A DNA stretch of 6,182 nt from Competibacter_A sp003527885 (GTDB taxonomy: Bacteria > Pseudomonadota > Gammaproteobacteria > Competibacterales > Competibacteraceae). How positions within the stretch are numbered: position 1 is the stretch's first letter; every line of letters begins with the position of its first letter. Of the stretch, positions 1-5,516 are shown piece by piece. The notes below the pieces were generated by a model that was not told the origin of the DNA, ran no database searches, and saw only the letters and a program-made list of their open reading frames with translations. A program made the position numbers and the translations under genes. The stretch is from contig DAORPQ010000116.1 of NCBI GenBank assembly GCA_035442025.1, forward strand, positions 1 to 6,182, read 5' to 3'.

Positions 1-1486
1 ATTCCTCGATGTCGATATCGCCGCGCCGGATATTGTATTTGCGCATTTTTTCAACTAGGGTGGTGCGGCGCATCTTCAGCAAGGTCGCCGCGTGCGCGAC
101 CACGCCGTTGGTTTCGTCCAGCGCCGACTGAATCAGTGAGGATTCGAGTTCCATGATGTACTGGCGCAGATCGAGCCCCTCCGGCGGCAAGCCGTTCAAC
201 TCGCTGGCCAGCAAGCGGCCCGACGGCGTTTCCGCGCGCTCGGCGCCCCCTCCCGCCGCCACCGCCTCCAGCGCGACCGCTTCCACGGCGACGGGTTCGG
301 CTGGAATATAGGCCCGGAACTTGGCGGGCAGGTCGTTGGGCTCGATCTGGCAGTGCGGCTTGAGAATGGTCAGGCGTTCCATCAGGTTGGCCAGCTCCCG
401 GACGTTGCCGGGCCACGGATAGTGGTTCAGGCTGCGCAAGGCCGCCGGACTGAGGCTGACCCGAACGCCCTGTTCGTGCGCCATCCGCTCGATCAACTCG
501 TCGACCAGCAACGGCAAATCCTCCAGCCGGTCGCGCAAGGACGGCATTTCGACCGGGAAAACGTTCAGCCGGTAATAGAGGTCTTCCCGGAAGCTACCGG
601 CCTTGATCATCTGGTCCAGATCGCGGTGGGTCGCCGCGATGATCCGCACGTCGGCTTCCAGGCTGCGGTCGCTGCCGACCCGCTCGAAGCTGCGCTCTTG
701 CAACACCCGCAGCAGCTTGACTTGCATGTTCAGCGGCATGTCGCCGATCTCATCCAGAAACAGCGTGCCGCCCTTGGCCAGCTCGAAGCGGCCGCGCCGG
801 GCGGAAATCGCACCGGTGAAGGAACCTTTCTCGTGGCCGAACAGCTCGCTTTCCAGCAGGTTGTCGGGAATGGCGCCGCAGTTGACCGGGACGAATGGAC
901 CCTGGCTGCGGTTGGAAAAATAGTGAATGTTGCGCGCGACCACTTCTTTGCCGGTGCCGGATTCGCCCAGGATCATCACGGTGGAGTCGGACGGGGCGAC
1001 GCGCTGGATCATCTCGCGCACCCGCACGACGGCCGGACTGTGGCCGATCAGGCTGCGGAATAGTTCGGCGTTGCGCCGGCCCGCCACGGTGGCGCCTCCC
1101 CGCGCGTCGCGGCCGGCGGCGCTGGGTTGCAGTCTGGCCAGAACCGCGCTCAACGGCGAATGGCGGAACGGGTGCGCCAGATGGCCGCCGCAACTGGCCT
1201 CCAGCGTGGCCGGCAGGCGGACGGGCTGCTCGGCTTCCTCGACCAGGATCAACGCCGCCTTGGGCGCGAGCGTGCGCAGGGCGTGGATGATGTCGCTGGG
1301 CGGCTGCTCGGCGGCGCCGTAGCGCCCCAGAAAAATGCAGCGCAACTCGACGTTGTGCTCCACGTGGACTCGCCAGCTGGAGGAATCCGCCCGCGCGATG
1401 TGGCTTTCTTCCATGAACCGCAGCAGCAGACACAACTCATCGGCCCGTTGAGGGTCGTCGTCGATTACGAGCAAAGCGGTCTTCAT
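1..1486 (-). CDS. fleQ: FleQ, sigma-54-dependent flagellar master regulator (3' end cut by window edge)
   Basis: FleQ is an enhancer-binding AAA+ ATPase that opens sigma-54 promoters of flagellar genes and, in Pseudomonas, also controls exopolysaccharide genes in response to c-di-GMP. 495 codons are visible. Residues 1-120 form a receiver-like domain; it keeps an IDDD stretch near residue 8 but has no obvious phospho-acceptor Asp (the likely site reads CIFLGRY), as in FleQ. The AAA+ domain spans about 143-390: Walker A GESGTGK 174-180, sigma-54 loop GSFTGA 221-226 (usual form GAFTGA), Walker B TLFLDEIGD 241-249, and WPGNVREL 358-365. An Ala/Val/Glu-rich linker (395-425) leads to a Fis-type helix-turn-helix with RRTTLVEKMRKY at 473-484. 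The c-di-GMP-contacting positions recalled from P. aeruginosa FleQ (LFRS 142-145, R185-N186, E330-xxx-R334) are all present at the same numbers. The ATG at 1486 is preceded by AAGGA about 10 nt upstream. The stop is not visible, but the end of homology is reached. Confidence 0.97.
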   Translation of the reverse strand, partial: MKTALLVIDDDPQRADELCLLLRFMEESHIARADSSSWRVHVEHNVELRCIFLGRYGAAEQPPSDIIHALRTLAPKAALILVEEAEQPVRLPATLEASCGGHLAHPFRHSPLSAVLARLQPSAAGRDARGGATVAGRRNAELFRSLIGHSPAVVRVREMIQRVAPSDSTVMILGESGTGKEVVARNIHYFSNRSQGPFVPVNCGAIPDNLLESELFGHEKGSFTGAISARRGRFELAKGGTLFLDEIGDMPLNMQVKLLRVLQERSFERVGSDRSLEADVRIIAATHRDLDQMIKAGSFREDLYYRLNVFPVEMPSLRDRLEDLPLLVDELIERMAHEQGVRVSLSPAALRSLNHYPWPGNVRELANLMERLTILKPHCQIEPNDLPAKFRAYIPAEPVAVEAVALEAVAAGGGAERAETPSGRLLASELNGLPPEGLDLRQYIMELESSLIQSALDETNGVVAHAATLLKMRRTTLVEKMRKYNIRRGDIDIEE

Positions 1487-1633
1487 CGGGGACTCGTCCT
1501 TCAATGGATGAAGCGTGCCGCTGATAAATCGGCCATCAATCGGCAAATCACTTCGCCAGCCTTCGATCCACCGCGCCACGCTTTCGCCATGCTGGCGGCA
1601 CTGTTTGGAGACAGCCGCAGCCATAACGGGAGA
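1487..1633 (-). other. fleQ leader; open in frame with fleQ from an ATG at 1624
   Basis: This is the stretch between the predicted -10 box and the chosen fleQ start. Reading in the fleQ frame it has no stop back to an ATG at 1624-1622, which would add 46 residues starting MAAAVSKQCRQHGE. That ATG lies only about 2-4 nt from the expected transcript start and has no Shine-Dalgarno sequence. By my count about two thirds of third codon positions are G or C, which looks lower than in the fleQ body, and FleQ homology begins only at the ATG at 1486. I therefore read it as untranslated leader, with an extended FleQ as the alternative. Confidence 0.4.
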
Positions 1634-1661
1634 ATTGTAGTGAAGACTGAGCAGGTATCAA
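1634..1661 (-). promoter_or_regulatory. Predicted sigma-70 promoter of fleQ
   Basis: On the minus strand a -35 box TTGATA (1661-1656) and a -10 box TACAAT (1639-1634) are separated by 16 bp. Each differs from consensus at one base. The element begins 4 bp after the stop of the PilZ gene and faces fleQ. Transcription would start near 1627, leaving a leader of about 140 nt before the annotated ATG. A sigma-70-type promoter fits a master regulator that must be made before the sigma-54 cascade. The promoter is inferred from sequence only. Confidence 0.6.
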
Positions 1662-1665
1662 AGCT

Positions 1666-2241
1666 TTAACGTGTGCCACCGCGCCGGCTGTGGGCTACGG
1701 CGCGGCGGTGTTGGAGGAAAATATAGCGCTCCAGGGCTTCCTGGAGGGACTCGCTCGGGTCTTGAAACCGGGTTTGGACGTGCCAGCCCCCCGGATAGGG
1801 CGTCGTGTCGCTGACCCGCGCGTGGAAGACCAGCGGGCGGGGGTAGCTGAGGCTGCAATACAGCTCGATCCGCAACAGGCTACCGGCCGGTGGCGCGGCC
1901 TCCGTTTGCCAGCTCAAGCCGGTCACGGCCAGGGTCAGGGTGTGTTCGGCGGGAATGTCTTGCTGGCGCGCGTACAGCTGTCCGACCAGTTCGAGCAGCA
2001 AACCGACCTTGAAATCCAGCCGCTTGAGCTCGGTGGCGTTGGCCAGCGCGGCGGGGTCGTCGCCGGAATCGCCGGCGTGGATATCCAGCGCGAACAGGGT
2101 ATGCAGGTTGCTGAGATTGCTCCGCTCCTGCTCCCGGATTGCGATGGCGTCCGGCAGCTCCGGCAGCTCGCGCCACGCCAGCGGCAGCCGGCCGCTGAAT
2201 ACCAGGCCGGGAGCGGCCGGATCGACGGCGGTGGTGGACAT
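1666..2241 (-). CDS. Atypical (tPilZ-like) PilZ-domain protein of the flagellar cluster
   Basis: This 191-residue protein resembles the non-canonical PilZ proteins found next to fleQ in various gammaproteobacteria (the tetrameric 'tPilZ' type known from Xanthomonas). Visible parts: a short lead-in with GRLPLAWRELPELP (17-30); a long amphipathic helical stretch (about 62-95) with repeated leucines, the likely oligomerisation helix; a beta-rich section (100-160) with VTGLSWQ where canonical PilZ has the (D/N)xSxxG motif; and a C-terminal helix (163-182) with ERYIFLQHRR. The RxxxR motif needed for ordinary c-di-GMP binding is not seen, so ligand binding is doubtful and a protein-protein role is plausible. 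The ATG at 2241 is the first start codon in the frame, but no clear Shine-Dalgarno precedes it. The gene begins 25 bp after the MazE-like gene, so translational coupling is possible. Family assignment is by pattern recognition. Confidence 0.75.
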   Translation of the reverse strand: MSTTAVDPAAPGLVFSGRLPLAWRELPELPDAIAIREQERSNLSNLHTLFALDIHAGDSGDDPAALANATELKRLDFKVGLLLELVGQLYARQQDIPAEHTLTLAVTGLSWQTEAAPPAGSLLRIELYCSLSYPRPLVFHARVSDTTPYPGGWHVQTRFQDPSESLQEALERYIFLQHRRAVAHSRRGGTR

Positions 2242-2266
2242 GCTGGGATTACGCGGTGGCGGACGA

Positions 2267-2509
2267 TCAGCCGAGACCCGACCGAGGATAACGTCTGGTC
2301 CGGGCCGGCTCGGACCGGTTCTCTGGCGCGATCCCCGTCAAGCGCCTATCAAGCGCAACCACGGGCGCAAGAGGTTCGATGATGACGCAGCCGTTTTCCG
2401 CCCGCACCTGAACTTCCTGTTCGAGGTTGAGGCTGGCGGCTTCCATGACAGCCGCCGGAATGCGCACGGCCGGGCTGCTACCCCATTTCTTAATGACTCG
2501 CAGAGACAT
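2267..2509 (-). CDS. Orphan MazE/AbrB-fold (SpoVT-AbrB) DNA-binding protein
   Basis: This 80-residue protein has the classic N-terminal swapped-hairpin barrel of MazE-type antitoxins: LRVIKKWGSSPAVRIPAAVM (3-22), then LNLEQEVQVRAENGCVIIEP (27-46). Such proteins bind DNA as dimers and normally neutralise a MazF-type RNase encoded just downstream. Here the following gene is the PilZ gene and no toxin is present. A LTGIAPEN segment (57-64) recalls the usual LLAGITPEN of MazE, but the final tail (RSEPARTRRYPRSGLG) is strongly basic instead of acidic, so toxin binding may be lost. The start at 2509 is supported by AAGGA about 6 nt upstream. It sits between fliT and the PilZ gene in the same direction, so it could be carried on the flagellar transcript. 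It may be an acquired remnant of a toxin-antitoxin module or a repurposed regulator. Confidence 0.8.
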   Translation of the reverse strand: MSLRVIKKWGSSPAVRIPAAVMEAASLNLEQEVQVRAENGCVIIEPLAPVVALDRRLTGIAPENRSEPARTRRYPRSGLG

Positions 2510-2522
2510 GATTTTTCCTTAT

Positions 2523-2547
2523 TCTGTGGCTAGTCCCGAGACACAGA
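2523..2547 (-). repeat. Inverted repeat upstream of the MazE-like gene, possible operator
   Basis: TCTGTG (2523-2528) and CACAGA (2542-2547) are exact reverse complements around a 13-bp spacer. The element lies 13 bp before the start codon and immediately upstream of the AAGGA ribosome binding site. MazE-type proteins commonly autoregulate by binding palindromes in their own leader, so this is a candidate operator. The arms are short and chance cannot be excluded. Confidence 0.3.
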
Positions 2548-2556
2548 CAGTCTACT

Positions 2557-2569
2557 CCACTACGCGTGG
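2557..2569. repeat. Short inverted repeat CCAC-N5-GTGG
   Basis: CCAC (2557-2560) and GTGG (2566-2569) flank TACGC. With a 2-nt bulge the symmetry extends outward to TAC and GTA. It lies in the same 93-bp gap before the MazE-like gene as the CTGTG/CACAG repeat, and may be a second operator half or chance. Confidence 0.2.
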
Positions 2570-2589
2570 TATTTTCGACTCAAGGATGC

Positions 2590-2615
2590 AAAAAAATCAT
2601 GTTCAGAACGTCTGA
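2590..2615 (-). terminator. Weak possible intrinsic terminator after fliT
   Basis: On the minus strand TCAGA-CGT-TCTGA (2615-2603) can form a 5-bp stem with a triloop that includes the fliT stop codon. A run of seven T (2596-2590) follows 6 nt later. The stem is short and the T run is not adjacent, so termination would be partial at best. If active, it would reduce transcription into the MazE-like and PilZ genes. Confidence 0.25.
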
Positions 2616-2923
2616 TAAGCGTGGCGGACGCGGCGGCCCTGACCGAACGACTTGAGATAGTCGCCCAATCTGTCCCGTTCTTCGCACGCCAGCTCCAGCA
2701 ATCGGGCGTCGCTGGCCAGCGCGGCGCGGGCGGCCTCCTCAAGCGCGGGCGCGAGTTCGGCGGGCGGCGTTTGCTGGAATAACTCCTCCAGCAAGCGCCG
2801 CCGCTTGGCTTCCCATTCAGTCACTTGGTCCCAACCGCCGGCCTGGGCCAGTTCGAGCATTTCGACGCTCATCAAGCGCAGCAGCTTGATCCGCTGCGCC
2901 CAGCCGTCGGCCGTGAAGGTCAC
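2603..2923 (-). CDS. fliT: FliT-type flagellar export chaperone
   Basis: FliT proteins are small helical cytoplasmic chaperones that bind the C-terminus of the filament cap FliD and guide it to the flagellar type III export gate. The 106-residue product is almost wholly alpha-helical: helix 1 around WAQRIKLLRLMSVEMLELAQ (8-27), helix 2 around VTEWEAKRRRLLEELF (34-49), and a C-terminal helix with ERDRLGDYLKSFGQGRRVRHAYQ, a FGQGRR-type ending seen in gammaproteobacterial homologues. Length is normal. The start is GTG at 2923, inside the GTGA that also carries the fliS stop. This 4-bp overlap implies translational coupling, and position directly after fliD and fliS supports the assignment, since FliT sequences are weakly conserved. 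Confidence 0.85.
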   Translation of the reverse strand: MTFTADGWAQRIKLLRLMSVEMLELAQAGGWDQVTEWEAKRRRLLEELFQQTPPAELAPALEEAARAALASDARLLELACEERDRLGDYLKSFGQGRRVRHAYQTF

Positions 2924-3348
2924 GCGGGCGCGGCCGCGGCGGCCTCTTCGGCGTTGGCCGTACCGCCGATGGCGTCCCAGGCTTCCTTGACGGGGCGCAA
3001 CAGGTCGGCCACTTCGTCGAGCAGGGCGATATCCGACTTCAGATTGGCTTCCACCAACCGCCGTTGCAGGTAGTCGTACAGGGCGTCCAGGTTGCCGGCG
3101 ATATCGCCGCCGGCATCGGGATTCAATCCGTCGCGCAAACCGCCGATGATGTCGATGGCCTTGCCGATCTGCTCGCCCTTGGCGGCGAAATCCTGGCGTT
3201 GGATGCAGCCCTTGGCGACGGCGATGCGCTCGAACGCGCCTTCCATCAGCATCTGAATCAGCCGGTGCGGGCTGGCGTAAGCGGCGCTGGCTTCGGTATT
3301 GACTTGCTGGTACTGGCGCAACGCTTTGGGAATATTGGGTGTAGCCAT
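2920..3348 (-). CDS. fliS: FliS, flagellin export chaperone
   Basis: FliS binds the disordered C-terminus of flagellin in the cytoplasm, prevents early polymerisation and delivers it for export. The 142-residue product has the expected four-helix pattern: an N-terminal ALRQYQQVNTEASAAYASP (9-27), the family hallmark SPHRLIQMLMEGAFERIAVA (26-45), a central helix with KGEQIGKAIDIIGGLRDGLN (57-76), and GDIAGNLDALYDYLQRRLVE (81-100) followed by a helix ending in PVKEAWDAI. An Ala/Glu-rich tail follows. The ATG at 3348 is chosen because GAGGA lies about 7 nt upstream and homology starts there; a TTG 12 codons earlier has no such support. The gene follows fliD by 66 bp and carries a predicted sigma-54 promoter in that gap. 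Confidence 0.95.
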   Translation of the reverse strand: MATPNIPKALRQYQQVNTEASAAYASPHRLIQMLMEGAFERIAVAKGCIQRQDFAAKGEQIGKAIDIIGGLRDGLNPDAGGDIAGNLDALYDYLQRRLVEANLKSDIALLDEVADLLRPVKEAWDAIGGTANAEEAAAAAPA

Positions 3349-3387
3349 GTCGGTTCCTCGACGGTTTTGTGAATGTCCCAGCAAATG

Positions 3388-3404
3388 TGCAAATTGGATG
3401 CCGG
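3388..3404 (-). promoter_or_regulatory. Predicted sigma-54 (RpoN) promoter of fliS-fliT and downstream genes
   Basis: The minus strand reads CCGGCATCCAATTTGCA (3404-3388). It has the invariant GG (3402-3401) and GC (3390-3389) with exactly 10 bp between them, and an intact TTTGCA -12 element; the -24 element GGCATC differs modestly from GGCACG. It starts 10 bp after the fliD stop and would give a transcript start near 3378, about 30 nt before the fliS ATG. FleQ, encoded in this window, is the natural activator. No FleQ site was identified. Confidence 0.55.
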
Positions 3405-3414
3405 TTTCAGGTTT

Positions 3415-5442
3415 TTACTTCGAGCTGGAGGACGCGCTCAATTGCTGGGTCAAATAATTGCCGGTGGCGGTCAATTGGCTTACCAGCTTATCCATCGCCA
3501 TGAACTGGGCGCGATAGCGGCTTTCCAGGGAACTCATCCGCGTGTCGAGCTTTTCCCGCTCGTCCCCGAGCCGATCCACTTGCTTGGTGAGGCTTTCGGT
3601 GCGGCCGTTGAGCGGGCCGTCGCCGCCGAGCACGTCGTTCAGCAGATTGTCCAGCCGCTGCGCGAGCCCGTCGGACAGCGAAACCTTGCCGCGCTCGCCG
3701 GCGCTTCCGCCCAACACTTCGAGCGCGATGCCCGTCGCGCCGCCGCCCGCTCCGGTGAGCTTGCGGCCGGAACCGGTCGCTTCACTTCCGCCGATGGTTC
3801 CTTGCACATCCTTGCCTGGGGTGCTTCCGGCCGTTCCGGTACCGAAGCCTAGCGTCGCGTTTGCCGCGGTGAATTCGATGCTGGAACTCGCGCCGTAGCT
3901 TGCCGAGGTCAAGGTAAATTTATCGCCGCTGAAACTGACGCTGACCGAGGCGCCGGCCGCTTTCAAGGCGGGATCGCCGTTGATCTGGCTTTGCAGCTCG
4001 GCGGCCAATTGGGCCGGGGTAAAAGTTCCTTGCGACAGGCTAACCGTGCCGGACTGGGTGCCGTTGACTTTGAGGGCGACGGTGTTGTTACTGCCGTCCA
4101 GCGTTAAGGAGCCGGCGTTTAAGGTGACGGCGGAACCGGCATGACTACCCTGCGTCGCCAACTGGCTGACCGCCACGGCGTAGTCGCCGGTTTTGCTGCC
4201 GTTGGTGGCGCTGACGTACTTGACCAGCGGGTCGGTGGTGCGACCGGCGCGGGCGAACAGGCCAGCGACACCTTGCGGGTCGGCCGCGACGGCTTTTTGC
4301 AGCTTGCCGTTGTCGAGTTTGAGGGTGCCGTCGCGCTCGGTGGTGATGCCCAGATCGGCCAGCGAATCCAGTTGCGGCGAGGCCCCGCTCACCATTTTAC
4401 CGAGTTCGCCGCGCAGTTGGCCGAAGATGGAGCGCACGCTGAAATCGCCTTGCAGCGCGCCGGCCTGTTTGGTTTCGGCGTTGTAGCCGGTCAGCGATTT
4501 GACCGTGTTGGCCAGCTCGTTGAACGCTTTGACGAAGGATTGCACGCCACCGCTGATCGCGCCGTTGTCTTGCGAGACCGCCAAGGTGGTCGCCGCGCTG
4601 TCGGTGGACTTGAGGTCGACCGTGACGCCGGGGATGGCTTCTTTGAGGGTGTTGCTGGCGCTGGTGACGGCCAGTCCGTCGATGACGGCGCGGGCATCCT
4701 GGCCGGCCAGGGTTTGAACCATGTTCTTGCCCGACCCCGCCGCCTGAGTCGGGTCATAGGCCAATAATGACAAGCCGGCCAAGTCGGCGTTGTTGCCGTC
4801 GCCGTCGGTTGCCGTGATCTTCAGGCTGTTGGCCGCGCCGGTGTTGGTGGAACCCAGCACCAACCGGTAGCCGCCGCCGTCGTTGACGATGCTGGCCTGG
4901 ACGCCGATTTTGGCGTCGTTGATGGCTTTCGCCAGCCCGCTTAGGGTGTTGTTGGCGGCGGTGATGTCGATGGTCTTGACCGGTTGTTCCGGGTTGGCGG
5001 TGAAGGTGGGGCTGGCCTCGGTGCCGCCGTAGCTGCCGAATTGAAAGGTGAGCGTGCCGGTGCCGACTTCATCCGTCAGGCTTTTGAAGCGCTGGTCGGC
5101 GGACGTGGCCAGCCGTTGCGCCTGGGCCAGTTGGTCTACCTTGACACTGTAAGAACCGGCGGGAGCGCCGGTGCTGGCGCTGGCGGTAAACAGCTTGTCG
5201 TTGGCGACCGTGGCCTTGGCGGCAGCTTGAAAAGTGTCGGCATTTTTCAGGCCGGACAGCGCGGAGCGAAAGGTCGACAGCGCGCTTTTGAAATTGCCGA
5301 TCGCGGAAATTTTCGTCTGTAGCGCGGCTTCCTTGCGGTCCAGCCGCTGGGTGGCCGGCTGTCGCTCGGCCGCCATCAACTGCGTGACCAAACCGTTGAT
5401 GTCCATGCCGGAACCCATGCCGGATGCCGTGATGGTCGCCAT
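3415..5442 (-). CDS. fliD: FliD, flagellar filament cap (hook-associated protein 2), enlarged form
   Basis: FliD forms the oligomeric cap at the filament tip and catalyses flagellin assembly outside the cell. The 675-residue product begins with the typical TASGMGSGMDINGLVTQLMA (5-24) and the coiled-coil region DRKEAALQTKISAIGNFKSA (35-54) of the D0/D1 domain. A GSYSVKVDQLAQAQRLA segment (97-113) is a flagellin_IN-like motif, and 250-400 cover the front of the FliD_C domain (AFNELANTVKSLTGYN, LADLGITTERDGTLKLDN). Residues about 404-545 are an inserted Ser/Thr/Gly/Ala-rich module starting with GDYAVAVSQLATQ. The end is the conserved coiled coil with LDTRMSSLESRYRAQF and DKLVSQLTATGNYLTQQLS. Many FliD proteins have about 470 residues, so this one is long; the extra part probably forms an exposed D4-like domain. 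AAGGAGG lies 5-6 nt before the ATG. It follows flaG by 74 bp and precedes its chaperone fliT by one gene. Confidence 0.97.
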   Translation of the reverse strand: MATITASGMGSGMDINGLVTQLMAAERQPATQRLDRKEAALQTKISAIGNFKSALSTFRSALSGLKNADTFQAAAKATVANDKLFTASASTGAPAGSYSVKVDQLAQAQRLATSADQRFKSLTDEVGTGTLTFQFGSYGGTEASPTFTANPEQPVKTIDITAANNTLSGLAKAINDAKIGVQASIVNDGGGYRLVLGSTNTGAANSLKITATDGDGNNADLAGLSLLAYDPTQAAGSGKNMVQTLAGQDARAVIDGLAVTSASNTLKEAIPGVTVDLKSTDSAATTLAVSQDNGAISGGVQSFVKAFNELANTVKSLTGYNAETKQAGALQGDFSVRSIFGQLRGELGKMVSGASPQLDSLADLGITTERDGTLKLDNGKLQKAVAADPQGVAGLFARAGRTTDPLVKYVSATNGSKTGDYAVAVSQLATQGSHAGSAVTLNAGSLTLDGSNNTVALKVNGTQSGTVSLSQGTFTPAQLAAELQSQINGDPALKAAGASVSVSFSGDKFTLTSASYGASSSIEFTAANATLGFGTGTAGSTPGKDVQGTIGGSEATGSGRKLTGAGGGATGIALEVLGGSAGERGKVSLSDGLAQRLDNLLNDVLGGDGPLNGRTESLTKQVDRLGDEREKLDTRMSSLESRYRAQFMAMDKLVSQLTATGNYLTQQLSASSSSK

Positions 5443-5516
5443 GTTACCCTCCTTGCGCTCGAACGCTTAGAGCCAGTTAAAACGTGCCGTTACAACGCCT
5501 GAAAACTCCGCCGCCC

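Noticed and set aside
353..1063. Long plus-strand open frame opposite fleQ
   Set aside because: It is antisense to the conserved AAA+ domain of fleQ; such frames arise from high GC at third positions. No recognisable domain.
750..1433. 227-codon minus-strand frame inside fleQ
   Set aside because: It is out of frame with the clearly homologous FleQ reading frame and is rich in Arg, Pro and Ala, typical of a shadow.
1565..1600. Sigma-54-like TGGC...TGGC element in the fleQ leader
   Set aside because: GG-N10-GC occurs but the surrounding bases match poorly, such pairs are frequent by chance in GC-rich DNA, and a better sigma-70 promoter lies upstream.
2242..2330. Frameshift at the end of the MazE-like gene, or an N-terminal extension of the PilZ gene
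   Set aside because: Neither alternative frame yields the usual MazE ending, and the PilZ frame has no ATG, GTG or TTG upstream of 2241 before a stop.
1690..2382. 230-codon plus-strand frame opposite the PilZ and MazE-like genes
   Set aside because: Antisense to two recognisable proteins and itself without family features.
3349..3384. Upstream TTG start for fliS adding 12 residues
   Set aside because: No Shine-Dalgarno for the TTG, while the ATG at 3348 has GAGGA at good spacing and matches the start of homology. The TTG also lies at or before the expected transcript start of the sigma-54 promoter.
4141..4767. 208-codon plus-strand frame opposite fliD
   Set aside because: Antisense shadow of a strongly conserved gene; low-complexity Gly/Ala/Val/Asp composition.
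5443..5516. Sigma-54 promoter before fliD
   Set aside because: GGCACGTTTT looks like a -24 element, but no GC lies 10 bp later; the only correctly spaced GG/GC pair has otherwise poor matches.
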